Part shown: in pieces, positions 38,688-50,600 of the stretch
Numbering within the stretch: position 1 is the first letter of the stretch
Layout: each line of letters begins with the position of its first letter
Notes under the pieces: generated by a model
Told to the model about the DNA's origin: nothing
The model's database searches: none
Seen by the model: only the letters and a program-made list of their open reading frames with translations
Made by a program: the position numbers and the translations under genes
From: Gonocerus acuteangulatus
Taxonomy: Eukaryota > Arthropoda > Insecta > Hemiptera > Coreidae
DNA: 64,000 bases
Reading direction: 5' to 3'
Assembly (NCBI GenBank): GCA_946811695.1
Contig: OX328126.1
Span: 84,162,036 to 84,226,035, forward strand

Positions 38688-41600
38688 TATACATATATAT
38701 ATATATACAAATTTGAACCACCATCATTTTTGGTCTCTAGGGGTTCTGAAACGCAAAATTTTCTAGTCGGCACTTCCGGATTGTTTCATTGTATCAACCT
38801 TATAAGCGGGGTTCCTCCCTATGGGGGAGGGAGGAACCGCGCTAAAAGGCATATATGTTTCGTTTTATAGGCAGGAAGTTGTGTTTCTAGTAAGGAAATA
38901 AGCCAGTCTAGTTCGAGCTTTCATCGCGAGTAGAGTGCAAGTTTTAAAATTAATTTAAAAAATATGTATAATTTTAAAGATGCAATATTAAAAGGTTTTT
39001 CATTACATAAGGGACCTCTTCTAACTGAATTCTCTAATCCGGCGCTTTCTCTAATCCGATTTTACCTCGATCCCAACAACGCCGGATTAGGGAGAGTCTA
39101 CTGTAACCGTTTTAAAGCTGTTCTTCGTCATTCTGGGAAGTACCTTCTTGTATTTTTCTCGGCAAATCTTCCTTTAACAGTTCTGAACACGGGCTTTCAG
39201 GTAGCGTGTAGTATAACACATTCATGCTTAAATATTTCAACAGCCTCTCTGACTAGCCTTTTTTAAAGATTGTCTTCTTTAGCTAGGACCCTGGCTTCGT
39301 CAAAATAATTTGTCCGGGACATTCCTCACCGTGTAATTTTTTAGGATGGATTAAAATTTGCTTTCAAAAATTCTTTCAGGAGTGCGACTCGGAAGGCTGA
39401 TTTTCGTAAGCACCATATAAATTGTTTATCAATCTTAGAAATAACTTGTTTTGTAGAAAAAGAAGCTCCCGGACAGTTATTCAATGAAGACGATTTCTTC
39501 CAACTAGCACAATGGCATTATTTACAAACAATTGGTCTTTATCAAAATAACTCGTGAAGCATCCTGGAGATATAGAATTTTTTCAAACCATTACTTTGTA
39601 GAATTTTAGCTCACCAGGGTTCGATTTGAACCCGTGACTTCCGGCATTGCTTATTGTCCTAGCGAGCTTCGTATCGTCGTTTGACAAGACAATTCATCCA
39701 AAAGCTCTTCCAGATAGACGGCGCATAGTGGTGCCAAACACCCCGGTATTAGGGAAACAAAACCTGCAGGTACTTGAATCTTTCTGATTTCGGTACCATT
39801 TTTGAAGTGTTTTTTTTTTTTTTTGTGCCGTGTCGAATGAGACCACTAACAATTCGATAGACTAATTATTTTGGAAGATGAATGGGTTTTATATTAGGAA
39901 ACCCCTGAACAAGAGAATGTATTCAATTAAAAAAAATACATGTTTTACTCAGTGGATGGAGGGATGTATAATTTGAAATACATCCCTATAAAACACTTAC
40001 TAACTGAATGCAGACTTAGACAAAACTTTGACCTACCGTACAGCTTGACTACCTTACTCAGTGGATGGAGGGATGTATAATTTGAAATACATCCCTATAA
40101 AACACTTACAACTGAATGCAGACTTAGACAAAACTTTGACCTACCGTACAGCTTGACTACCTTACTCTGTGACGGGAGCCAATTTATAGAAAAAACACTG
40201 CAATACCCAAAACAAATTAAACTCTATGACAACATATAATTACTTTTCAAAATTTAAAAATGAATCCCTATCACACAGTTCTGAATGACTATATAAAACT
40301 GATATGTATACCATCAAGTAAAACTTATACTACAAGTCTCAATTTTTGTAGATTTGTTAAGAAAGATAGACATATCGACAGAATAACATACTAGTTTAAT
40401 AATATTCTGATAAGATAAAACCACTGGACTTACGACATGAACTCACTATTAAATTCTTTACCTATTATTACTATCTACTTGAACCGACACATGTCACTTA
40501 CATTCAAACACATCTCACATATGAATACGGTTACTGAAAAGTTGTAATACTTACATTAACGCTATTGGACATATTACTTCAAGAAAATTGTGGATTTTTT
40601 ATCATTAATCTCAAAATGCTTTTTGCCAAAGTTGTGTAAGCATTAATAAATAAATAATTTGAAATGTATTTTTGATCGCTGAAGTATTCCTCATTCTTAA
40701 AATTTGCTCGAAAAAATGAATAAATTTAACAGTTTTACGTTTTACTTAGGACTGATATTAGGACTGATATTAGACAAACGTTTAACTTGGAAGCCAATCA
40801 TAACACAGAAAATACAGGAACTAAACAGACGCTTTAGACTTTATCACGCTTACTGGACAAACGCTCAAAACTTTCATTGACTAACAAACGACTTATATAC
40901 AATACCATACTCCGACCAATATGGACTTATGGACTTGAACTCTGGGGTTCCACTAAACTTTCCAATTCCTACAGAATACAAACAATGCAATCCAAAATCC
41001 TTCGAAAAATATCCAATGCTCCTTACTATGTCTCGAACCAAACTCTCCATAATGACTTCAATATCCCCTTTATCCAATCCCTGGCCAAATCAGTCTATCA
41101 GAAGTTTCATTCCAATCTCCCCGGCCATCCAAATCCTTTGATAAACTCTCTATCCTCCTTCCATAATCCACAAAATCCTCATAGAAGGCTGAAGCGAAGG
41201 TGGCCTAGAGACAATTTGTTTTAACATGCTATCTGTAATGCTCAAAAAAAATTAATACGTTCACTGTTAATGTTTAGTTACTTGCTTGCACCAAATTTTC
41301 AAGTTTTCTACAGAAAATTATGACAGTAAACTCTTTTTTCGTAAAATAATCGCATCGCTAACTGAAGCATCTGGATTCAAATTACAGCCTTTTTAGTTTA
41401 ATATGTATTTCTCTAAAAAAAAATATGCAGTTTTGAGACTTAAATAGATTTTAAGGGATTGTCGGGGTTCGGTCACTGATACTTAATAAAACTACATTTT
41501 ATCGTAAAAATGGTTTTATTGTGCCGACGTTTCGGCTTGAACTTCAAGCCTTCATCAGGGCGATGCACAGTGGTCAAAAATAGCCAAAAAGCGCTCATAA

Positions 41601-44600
41601 CTTGATTTTTTTAAGTATTTTCTCCGAACATTTTGGCCTTAAATATATGTTAATGGCCTCCTGAGAGTGTCATTTCTTGAGTTTTAGGCCCCCACCGTTG
41701 AATGTAGGACGGTGGTTAATCATTGAAGTACAAGAAACGAAGAAAATTCCCAAATCCTCATGTACCAAAATCGTTCCTGCAACTCTACTTGTTCAGACCA
41801 ATAAGGTTGACGCATTTTTTTCTTGTTTTAATGGGATGTTCGAAGGCCAAAAAAAATATTTTTTTATTTTTAGAATCGTCGACGTGGACGGGGATACTTA
41901 AAAAGTAGAAATATTACACGTATCAAATTTCGTTTTGTCTTATACTTTTTGCGTCTCTCTAATTTCGGGCTTACATTTTCCGTGGACATGTATAGAAAGA
42001 GCCCAGACCGAAATTGGCTGCATAAATTTGCCTATTTCGGTGCTAGAGGTGAACGAACTCGGTAAGACAGACGCGCGTTATCTCTATGTAAACATTCGAA
42101 TCAAATCGAAGATGGATTTTTTTTTGCAGTACTCAAGTCAGTGTTGACTGCAAAAAATGTCTGAAGTGATCCGAGTGAAAAATCGTGTCCTACTTGAAAT
42201 ATTTAATTTCAGGTTTCTAAATCAACAATATCACATGTTATTGAGTTTAGAGCGCATTTGTGCGGTTTTTGACCACTGTGCGATGGGAAGGTTGAGAACT
42301 ATACCTCACCGATGTGGGATCATTTCTCACATCGGTGAGGTATAGTTCTCAACCTTCCCATCGCCCTGATGAAGGCTTGAAGTTCAAGCCGAAACGTCGG
42401 CACAATAAAACCATTTTTACGATAAAATGTAGTTTTATTAAGTATCAGTGACCGAACCCCGACAATCCCTACCTTGCATCATCAACGGTCAAGGATCTCC
42501 TCTCAATTAAACAGATTTTTTTATATGTTCCAATGTTTTGATAAAACATTTTAATCGACTTCAACGCTAATTTTTGACGATGAAGGAAACTCTCGATGCC
42601 AATGAACCGATTAAACGAAAAGAAATCTTGTCCCCATCCTTCATCTCAAATATCTCTAGATCTTATTAAACTTTAAATTTCGAAGTCATTCTTACACGAA
42701 TCGTCGATCGAAAAAGGTCGTGATCCATAAAACAAGATTTTCCAAAGATATTCTCTACTTTTTTAAAAATTTATTTATTTAAGCTTCGCTACGAAGTCTA
42801 TCCACTTCATTAAATTTTAGCCGTGAAAGAGTAAAATAAGAATATGTAAAACAGAATAAGTAGAACACGAGTTTGTTACAAAATTAGAGTCAGCAAAATA
42901 TAAGCAGAACAACTTGAAGAAAAAATAAATAAATAGAATGTATCAATCAAATAAGATAAAAATAAAAATTATATTAATAATCTTCTACGTTTTTTCCGTA
43001 ACAAGAAAACGTAAATAAAAAAACAATTTAGAGCCAGAGGCCAATTTAAAAATATTATGAGGTAGTATAATATCACAAATATACATATATTATTTTGCTT
43101 TTATATTATATTTGTTTAATTTTATAATGTATGTTTTGTTCATTTGACAAAATGTAAAAATTTAAATATTTGATTAACGAACCCATTATGCCTAGTAATA
43201 TTTATTTTTCTCTACAAAACCCAATATATTAAAATCTCTGTAATTGAATGCATCAATTTTCAGGTCTAACAAAATTGACAGTTCATCCAAGACCATCCAA
43301 ATTAAGGCATCTTGACATTTCCTTGTAAGTATAACTCCTTCTTTTAAATTTAATATTTTTTTTTCGTTGTGCCAGGTTATAAGCCTTTAACACCAGTGAT
43401 GTAAGATTTGACAGATTTTTTTTTTTTGCATTGTGAAATTGTTTGTTTTATTTCGAATAATGATAATTTTCTAATTGGAAGATAGGGCTGACGGGACTGC
43501 AGCCCCCCCCCCCCCCGACATTTTGAGTTGATCGGTAAAAATGTGTCATAAACCATTAAAAATGAATTAAATGAGATCACGTAGTTCATAAAAAAAATAT
43601 TTTGTTTTGGGTGTAATAGCGTTTTAGTTGGTTAAAACTATTCCAATATCTAAAGTGTTAGTATTCCATACCTCGGAAATGGTCTCAGCCCCCCCGGAAA
43701 TTATTTTCTATATGCGCCCATGATATAAATGCCCCCACAAGGGACCCGTTCTGCAGACAGGTGACTGCTCTCTGCTTAAAGACGAAAACGTCAGAGCAGC
43801 AGACTCTTGTTGGGAAGGTGTACGTGCCTGTATTTTAATTCTTCAATCTGTTACTTATCTTAAACGGTTAGAGTATTTTGGGTGAAACTGTGCGAACAAA
43901 ATATTAAGATTCTTTCTTTTACCGTACTTTTTTTTTTTTTATTTTTTTTTTTTTTTTAAACGGTGCATCGACAAATCTTGGTCATTAGCGCCGAAATCCA
44001 GGGTGCAGCCAGACATTTTCTCAGCGAGCCCTGAGATGAGAAAATTCCTGCCGCCGGTGGGGATGGAACCCACCATCTCCCGCTTATGAATGAATGAAGG
44101 CGCTAGCCACTAGTCCACGGGAGACCCCCCCCCCCCTCTTACCTTACCTATGTATTTTATTGTAGTTTCTCACAACTAAGGTGATTCAACATCACGGTTG
44201 TCTAATATGTAAAATGCACAAACTATTTAGATCTTGGAAGAGTTTTAGCCAACTAAAACACTATTACACTCAAAATAGAATATTTGTTATGAACTAAATA
44301 ATCTTATTTAATTTATTTTTAAGGGTTTTATAAAATTTTTACCGATCAAATCAAAATTTCGGTGGGGTGGGGGGGGGGCTGTAGCCCCCTCAGCCCCGCC
44401 CCCTTATATACGCCCATGCAGTGAGTGTTGTCAGTACTGACAAGATATTATTGTTATCTAATGCTTTCTGAGACTTCATAATACATTGCTATCCCTGAGC
44501 ATACATAATCTCTTGCGTTCATACAATTGGATCAAGTAGAATATGCCCTTACTTCATTGGTATCCTTTCTTCCACAGCTGATCTCCCAGCCTCCACATTC

Positions 44601-47600
44601 TGCGAGCATCTCCTAATAGCGGGAATATTCTCAGGCTGGAAATTACTGATAATTCCAGGCTAATTTCAATCCGATGGAAATTCCGCTCGCCCTTCCTCGT
44701 GGAATCCTAATTCAAGAAGATTATCTCCAAGGGTCATTACACTCCAGAGTCAGTCTACACACTATGGACGTATTTAAAGGGGGCTGTGGGGATGCCCCCC
44801 CCCCCCCCCCCCCCGCTGAAATTTTGTTTTGTTTAGAACATTTCGTGTAAAGAAAGCATAAAAAAATGAAAAATGTCTTCAAAATTTACCGTGGTTTACT
44901 AGGTTTCCATAGGACCTCAAAGCTTACCATTTTACACTAAATGATGATGACCTAGTCGTTTTCTGCCCTTAAACACCCAACCAACCTCAAACCCCCAGGG
45001 ACTCCCCGGAAATTATTTCCTATATACGCCCCTGCTTCAAAATGTCTATTATCAACACCTTCTAACAACAATCTCTGTCTTTTCTAGCATTAGCCATTTT
45101 CTCTGTTGATCTTCGTAACATATTTTATGTCAAATAAAAACGTGAGCCATCACTAAACATTCCCTTTCATTAAGGAGTGGTGTAATTCAGCCAAAATCAC
45201 AAAATTATACATTAGAATGAAATCAATTCCGATTGTCCTTGTTTAGAGTTTCCATTGACGAAAAATCCTCTCAACGTAAAATGTAGGTAATTATATTTGC
45301 ACAAATGATTATATTTCCATTTCCCGTCCAATCGTGAATACAAAGCACGTTTACGAAAAGTTTCAATCAACGCTTGATAGGGACTATAATACAAATTATT
45401 GGCTTACATATTGAGCTCTGCATATTTTTCCCCTAATAGTACCATCCACCATCCTGAATTCCTCTCACTATTCAGATCCTTTGGTCCTCGCTTCCTTTAG
45501 GGGCTGATTTTAATGCAAAACATCCCAGATGGGGAAGCCGTCTCACAAACTCCCGTGGCAGAATCCTATACGACATCCTTCAATCCCAAAACTACGAATC
45601 CATTTCCACAAACTCTCCCACCTACTGGCCTACAGATCTCTCTCGAACTCCAGACTTGGTCGATTTCTTCATCGCTTCTTGCCTAGGAAGTATATCCTAT
45701 TCAGTGCAGTCACTGCTTGATCTATCCTCCGATCACTCAGCCATTCTCCTTAAGCTAGATACCGTTCCTCAACCTCGTGCCCAGTATCCTAGCCTCATCC
45801 AAGGTCCTATCAACTGGGAATTATTTCAAGAAATCCTCGCCGCTTCCATAGACCTCACTATCCCTCTCAAAACCCCCTCAGATGTCGACACTGCTGTTCT
45901 TACGTTTACAAAGCTCATACAGGACAGTGTCTCAAAATCATGTAGACTAAGAACACACCTTCCTTTCAATCCCAAACCTCAGCTTCCAGCTCACATCCAG
46001 AACCTCCTTACCGCCAAGCGCCGAGCAAGAGCTCTCTGGCAGAGAACCCGCTATCCCTCTCACCGTACCTCGTTCAACAGACTCTGTCGAAATTTAAAAC
46101 AGGCTCTTTCCGAACATCGATCAAAATCCTTCAATGATTATCTTCAAACCCTATCCACACAAGATAATTCCCTTTGGACCGCTACCCGTAAAATCCTAAA
46201 ATTCCATACCGTTCCACATCCTCTCCAACGCAGTGACGGCAGCTGGGCAAGGAGCGATGAAGATAAGGCCGACGTTTTTGCCGCACACCTCGAATCCACT
46301 TTTTCTCCGCACCCAAATACTAATTCTATCCACGACCAGCTGGTGCACGATTACCTTGATCACCCTCTTCCCCTCTCCCCTCCTCCCAAAGCTTTTCATC
46401 CTGCAGATGTAAAATACATCATTAAGCATCTCCCCAGGAAATCCCCTCGGTATGACCTCATTACATCCCTCATCCTAAAAAACCTACCCCAGAAAGCGAT
46501 AATCTTCCTTACCTACATCTTCAATTCAATCCTAAGAACTACTCACTTCCCCAAACCATGGAAACACTCCATAATAATTCTTATCCCAAAACCCCAAAAA
46601 CCTCCAAATACACCATCCTCTTATCGCCCTATAAGCTTACTCCCAATCATGTCCAAAGTTTTTGAAAAACTTTTTCTGAAGAGAATCCTTCCCATCGTTA
46701 CATCCTCGAATTCCATTCCTGACCACCAGTTCGGTTTCCGCTCCCGGCACTCCACTATTCAACAATGCTTTAGCGTTGTTGACACAATATCCTACGCGCT
46801 TGAATGTAAAAACTACTGTACGAGTGCCTTCCTCGACGTCGCCCAAGCGTTCGATCGGGTTTGGCACCCGGGGTTGTTATACAAAGTAAAGCGTATTTTA
46901 CCTCACACATATTACCTCATCCTTCAATCCTACCTCTCAACTCGTTCCTTTCAAGCAAGGTCTGGTACTACCTTGTCCTCCTCTCGATCCATATCCTCAG
47001 GCGTCCCACAAGGCAGCATCCTAGGTCCTGTCCTTTACCTCCTGTACACGGCAGATATCCCCACCCATCCAACTACACACATTACGACCTACGCCGATGA
47101 TACAGCCATCTTTTCCTCTTCCTCTGATCCCACTAGAGCTTCCCAACAATTGCAGGAGCACCTTGAGTCTGTCGAGAAATGGTGCAACTTGTGGAAAATT
47201 AAAGTGAACCCAGAAAAGTGCTTCCATGTTACATTTACACTTAATAGGAGCGCCTGTCCTCCTGTATTCGTTTGCAGCAGTCAACTTCCAACATCAAATG
47301 AGGTACGTTACCTGGGACTCCTACTAGACAGCAGACTCACATGGAACCCACACACACGACTGAAAAGACAAGAGCTAAACAGGAGATATGGACTCCTACG
47401 ACGACTACTTGGACCTACTTCAAAGCTTACGACACAAAACAAACTCACAATTTACAAAACTATAATTAGACCTATCTGGACTTACGGACTTGAATTATGG
47501 GGAACAGCGAAAAACTCAAACATACAACGAATACAAGCATTCCAATCCAAAGTCCTTCGTAGAATAGTTAATGCTCCCTTTTATGTCTCCAACAAAACCC

Positions 47601-50600
47601 TACACAACGACCTTAATATTCCTTTCGTAAACGATCTCGCCAAATCCCGATTCCTAACCTTTCATTCCAAGTTGTCATCCCACCCAAATCCTAGAGGTCA
47701 ATCCCTTTCCACCCAGACCCATCCTAAAAACCTCCCCAGGAGGCTTAAGAGACTTTGGCCCCGTGACCAGCTAAACTAACAGCGGTTAAAGACACCAAAA
47801 ATAAATATAAAGATATAATAGGAAGTGTCGATAATGTTTGGCTCCTTCCATATTCTGTTCTACACTGATATGTATTCATTTACCAGCACAATTAATTATT
47901 GTATTTTATTGTACAGATTTTAAATAAACATGTATTCAGAGAAAAAAAAAAAAAAAAAAACATATTGAGCTAACCCCTCTAAAAAAAAATCTCAATTTAT
48001 AATACCAACCAAGGTGAGGAATAACCATTCAAAGCTCCAAAATATACTTTTATTATAACATCTCAACGTTTCGGACTATTCGTCCATGTTCAGGAGTGCC
48101 TTTTTTAAAACTAGCTTGGTTAATAGTTTAACAGAATGCTTGTCTTCTTCTTTATTTGTATAGTCCGAAACGTTGAGATAATCTAATAAAAGTATATTTT
48201 TGACCTTTGAAGGGTTATTCCTCACCTTGGTTGGTATTATAAATTAATACCCTTCACCTATTCATCAAAATATCAATTTTTATTGACTTGTGAGCTTGAA
48301 GTATGAAGTTTTAGCGCGGAGTTTCGATGAAATATAACAATTCCTTCCTTTGGGGAATATTTTTCATTTGCGAGTTGGATTGACTAGGGTTTTGATATTT
48401 TCTTGGGCGAGCGTAGCGAGTGGAAATGCTTAGGACGTTTTGCCATAAGCGACAGGTTACGACGGATGAGGAGGCCCTTAAAGTTTTAAAGTTTACAATT
48501 ATTTTTGAATAAATAGTTTATCAACATTTCAAATGAGAGTTCTTTATTTACCAATTTTACATTCCTGCGCATGTGTATGTTTACAAATACGCTGTTTCCG
48601 CTAGCATTCCTAACCTGTATAACATTGAACTTTAGTGCTTCATAACTTTTTTCCTAGTTGAGAGCGACTTTTGTTTTTAACGGATTCGTGTTTAGTGCAT
48701 CAAATTACCTCAAAGGACAAACAGAAAAAAAATCGATTCCCAGGAGCCTAAACTTCACAATTACCGAATTTTCCAAATAATGAGAACTGTGTTTATTGCA
48801 ATCCAATTCATTTGTTCTAGTACCTACTTTGAGTTATTTTTAATGAAGATTTTCTTCACCTAAGCAATACTTGTGTTTGCAGCAATAGACTTGAGAGCCT
48901 GCCTGATTGGACAGCCCTCTGCCCTCAGCTGAAGACTCTGTTCGCCTCCCACAACCAGCTGACCGAGCTCCCAGACCGCCTGTTCTCCGGCGAGAGCTCC
49001 CTTCAGACCCTCCAGCTCAGCTTCAATAGGCTCCAACAGTTACCGCATCCGGGGAAGCAGCTACCCATCCAGCAGATATTCCTGCAGGGAAACAGATTAA
49101 GGTCTCTACCTGGACAGTTCTTCGTAGCTACCATCAGGTAAGATATAAAGTATTTAATTTTAGTAAATGCGCAAAGAGCTCCCGCCCCACCAGTATACAC
49201 TTTAACTTGAGTATAACTTATTGTTGGACGTCTGTAGAGATTGCTAGTGATAACCCCGAACTCCAGAATTATGCATGGACCAGCCCCCCATGTTTGAGGT
49301 GTCGTGGGTAATAAAATACCCGTTTTAGCGCGGTCCTCCCTCCCTCCATTGGGAGGGACCCCGCTTTTAAGGTTGACCACATGACACAATCAGGAGATAT
49401 GTCGATGTTACATGTTCATACGCCCAGCCATGTCCTGCAAACCAAGCTCAAATATTGAAAAGGTTGAGTGAAAAAAAAGGTCTAAAATTCCTATCATACC
49501 TCTTAAGAATCATTAATAGACATAAGATATCATTTCGATGAGTAATTGTTTCATTTGAAGAAAAAAAACTGCTTTCTCTCATAAAATGCTCGTTTTTAGA
49601 GGTACTAGGTCAAGTTTTTGATGATAAAGGCTGTTCTAAATCCGTTAGAGTTGAAGTTACGGCAATTATCTTTAGTTTATGAATTACGTAGAACAATATT
49701 ATCTCTAATTTAAGACTCAGTCAGGTTGTATAAGATGACCGTTCCTGTGATTTTGGCATTAAAATTCGCCGAACAACGAAATAATCAACAATTTGAAAAA
49801 AAAACTATCGGGCTCAAAATTCTGACATCGATTTTTACCAACCACCCTTATTCACATGCATTTTAATCCACAAACATGACCCGAACTGTCAGCATCAGGA
49901 AGGTTACACCTTCTAATATATCATATCTAAATTTTGACAAGGTGTGGCGTTGAGAACATATTACAAAAACATATTCTATCGAAAGATATGAGCACCTTGG
50001 GATTTTTGTATATTTTATAAGTAATCGGAGACGTGTTGAGTGAAAGGAAACCATTTGAAAGCCTCAGATGTTTCCTACGAAATAGGTTCGAATATAAATT
50101 TCAAAAGATCCACCTCAATCAGGGAAAACCGTGCATGAACTTCTGGAAGAGCTTGTGTTAAAAAGAAGTAAACATATTAAGAGTTTCTATTTTATGTTCT
50201 TAAAATCGCAGAATGGCTGGAAGCCCACTAAGATGGCGCTTTCCCTGTTTTTTTTTTAAGAAATCCATTTTCACTGGGCTCCTATTGTAAGTTTTATATT
50301 CTGAAGAGCATATAGAGCAATCTTCGAACGTGTACATCTCTATTAACGCGATTTAGTCAGAATTCGCATTGGCATAGCAAGGACTCTCCAACACCAGAGT
50401 CCAAGCTTATCACCATTGCACTGCCTTAAGGCACGCCATTAACCCTCCGGCAACCAGGTGGGGTCTAGGCGGACCCCACGCACACTATTTCCCCCCTCCC
50501 TTATAACCACCGTATCTCTACCTTCCTGCTCCTTGAGTAGCTTCCTACTAAGTAGTTCCCCGGAGATCGGCAGTGTCAAATCGCTCATAAAGGATAGTCT

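Larger units (their letters stand above)
36790..39103. mobile_element. Composite pogo-like element, TIR CAGTAGACTCTCCCT, TSD TA
   Basis: The left end CAGTAGACTCTCCCTTATCC and right end GGATTAGGGAGAGTCTACTG are inverted and flanked by TA (36788..36789, 39104..39105), the Tc1/mariner-superfamily target. Repeated TCTAATCCGGC words lie inside both ends. No transposase frame is visible. The interior holds a foldback (37115..37443), two diverged direct copies of a segment with TTATTTCTCCGATTGACAT (37712, 38039) and microsatellites. It could instead be two solo ends, but the matched TA flanks favour one element grown by insertions. Confidence 0.6.
41454..42470. repeat. Palindromic repeat interrupted by a Transib-like insertion
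   Basis: The left arm starts AGGGATTGTCGGGGTTCGGT and the right arm ends ACCGAACCCCGACAATCCCT. Arms include a hammerhead-like hairpin on each strand and the inner AAGGTTGAGAACTATACCTC, then ACCGATGTGGGA palindrome. Leaving out 41566..42285 restores a nearly perfect palindrome of about 297 bp. Confidence 0.9.

Noticed and set aside
39600..39680. Functional tRNA gene suggested by a B-box-like sequence
   Set aside because: No cloverleaf could be formed around it and the A box is missing.
41677..42345. Several 60-74-codon frames inside the Transib-like element
   Set aside because: They overlap in different frames and show no DDE or RAG1-like residues; the element is taken as non-coding.
44575..44715. 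Possible extra PHLPP exon (LHILRAS, then LRLEITDNSRLISI)
   Set aside because: It looks LRR-like, but the flanking exons at 43324 and 48883 join perfectly (DISFNRLESLPDW), the splice sites do not fit phase, and stops border it.
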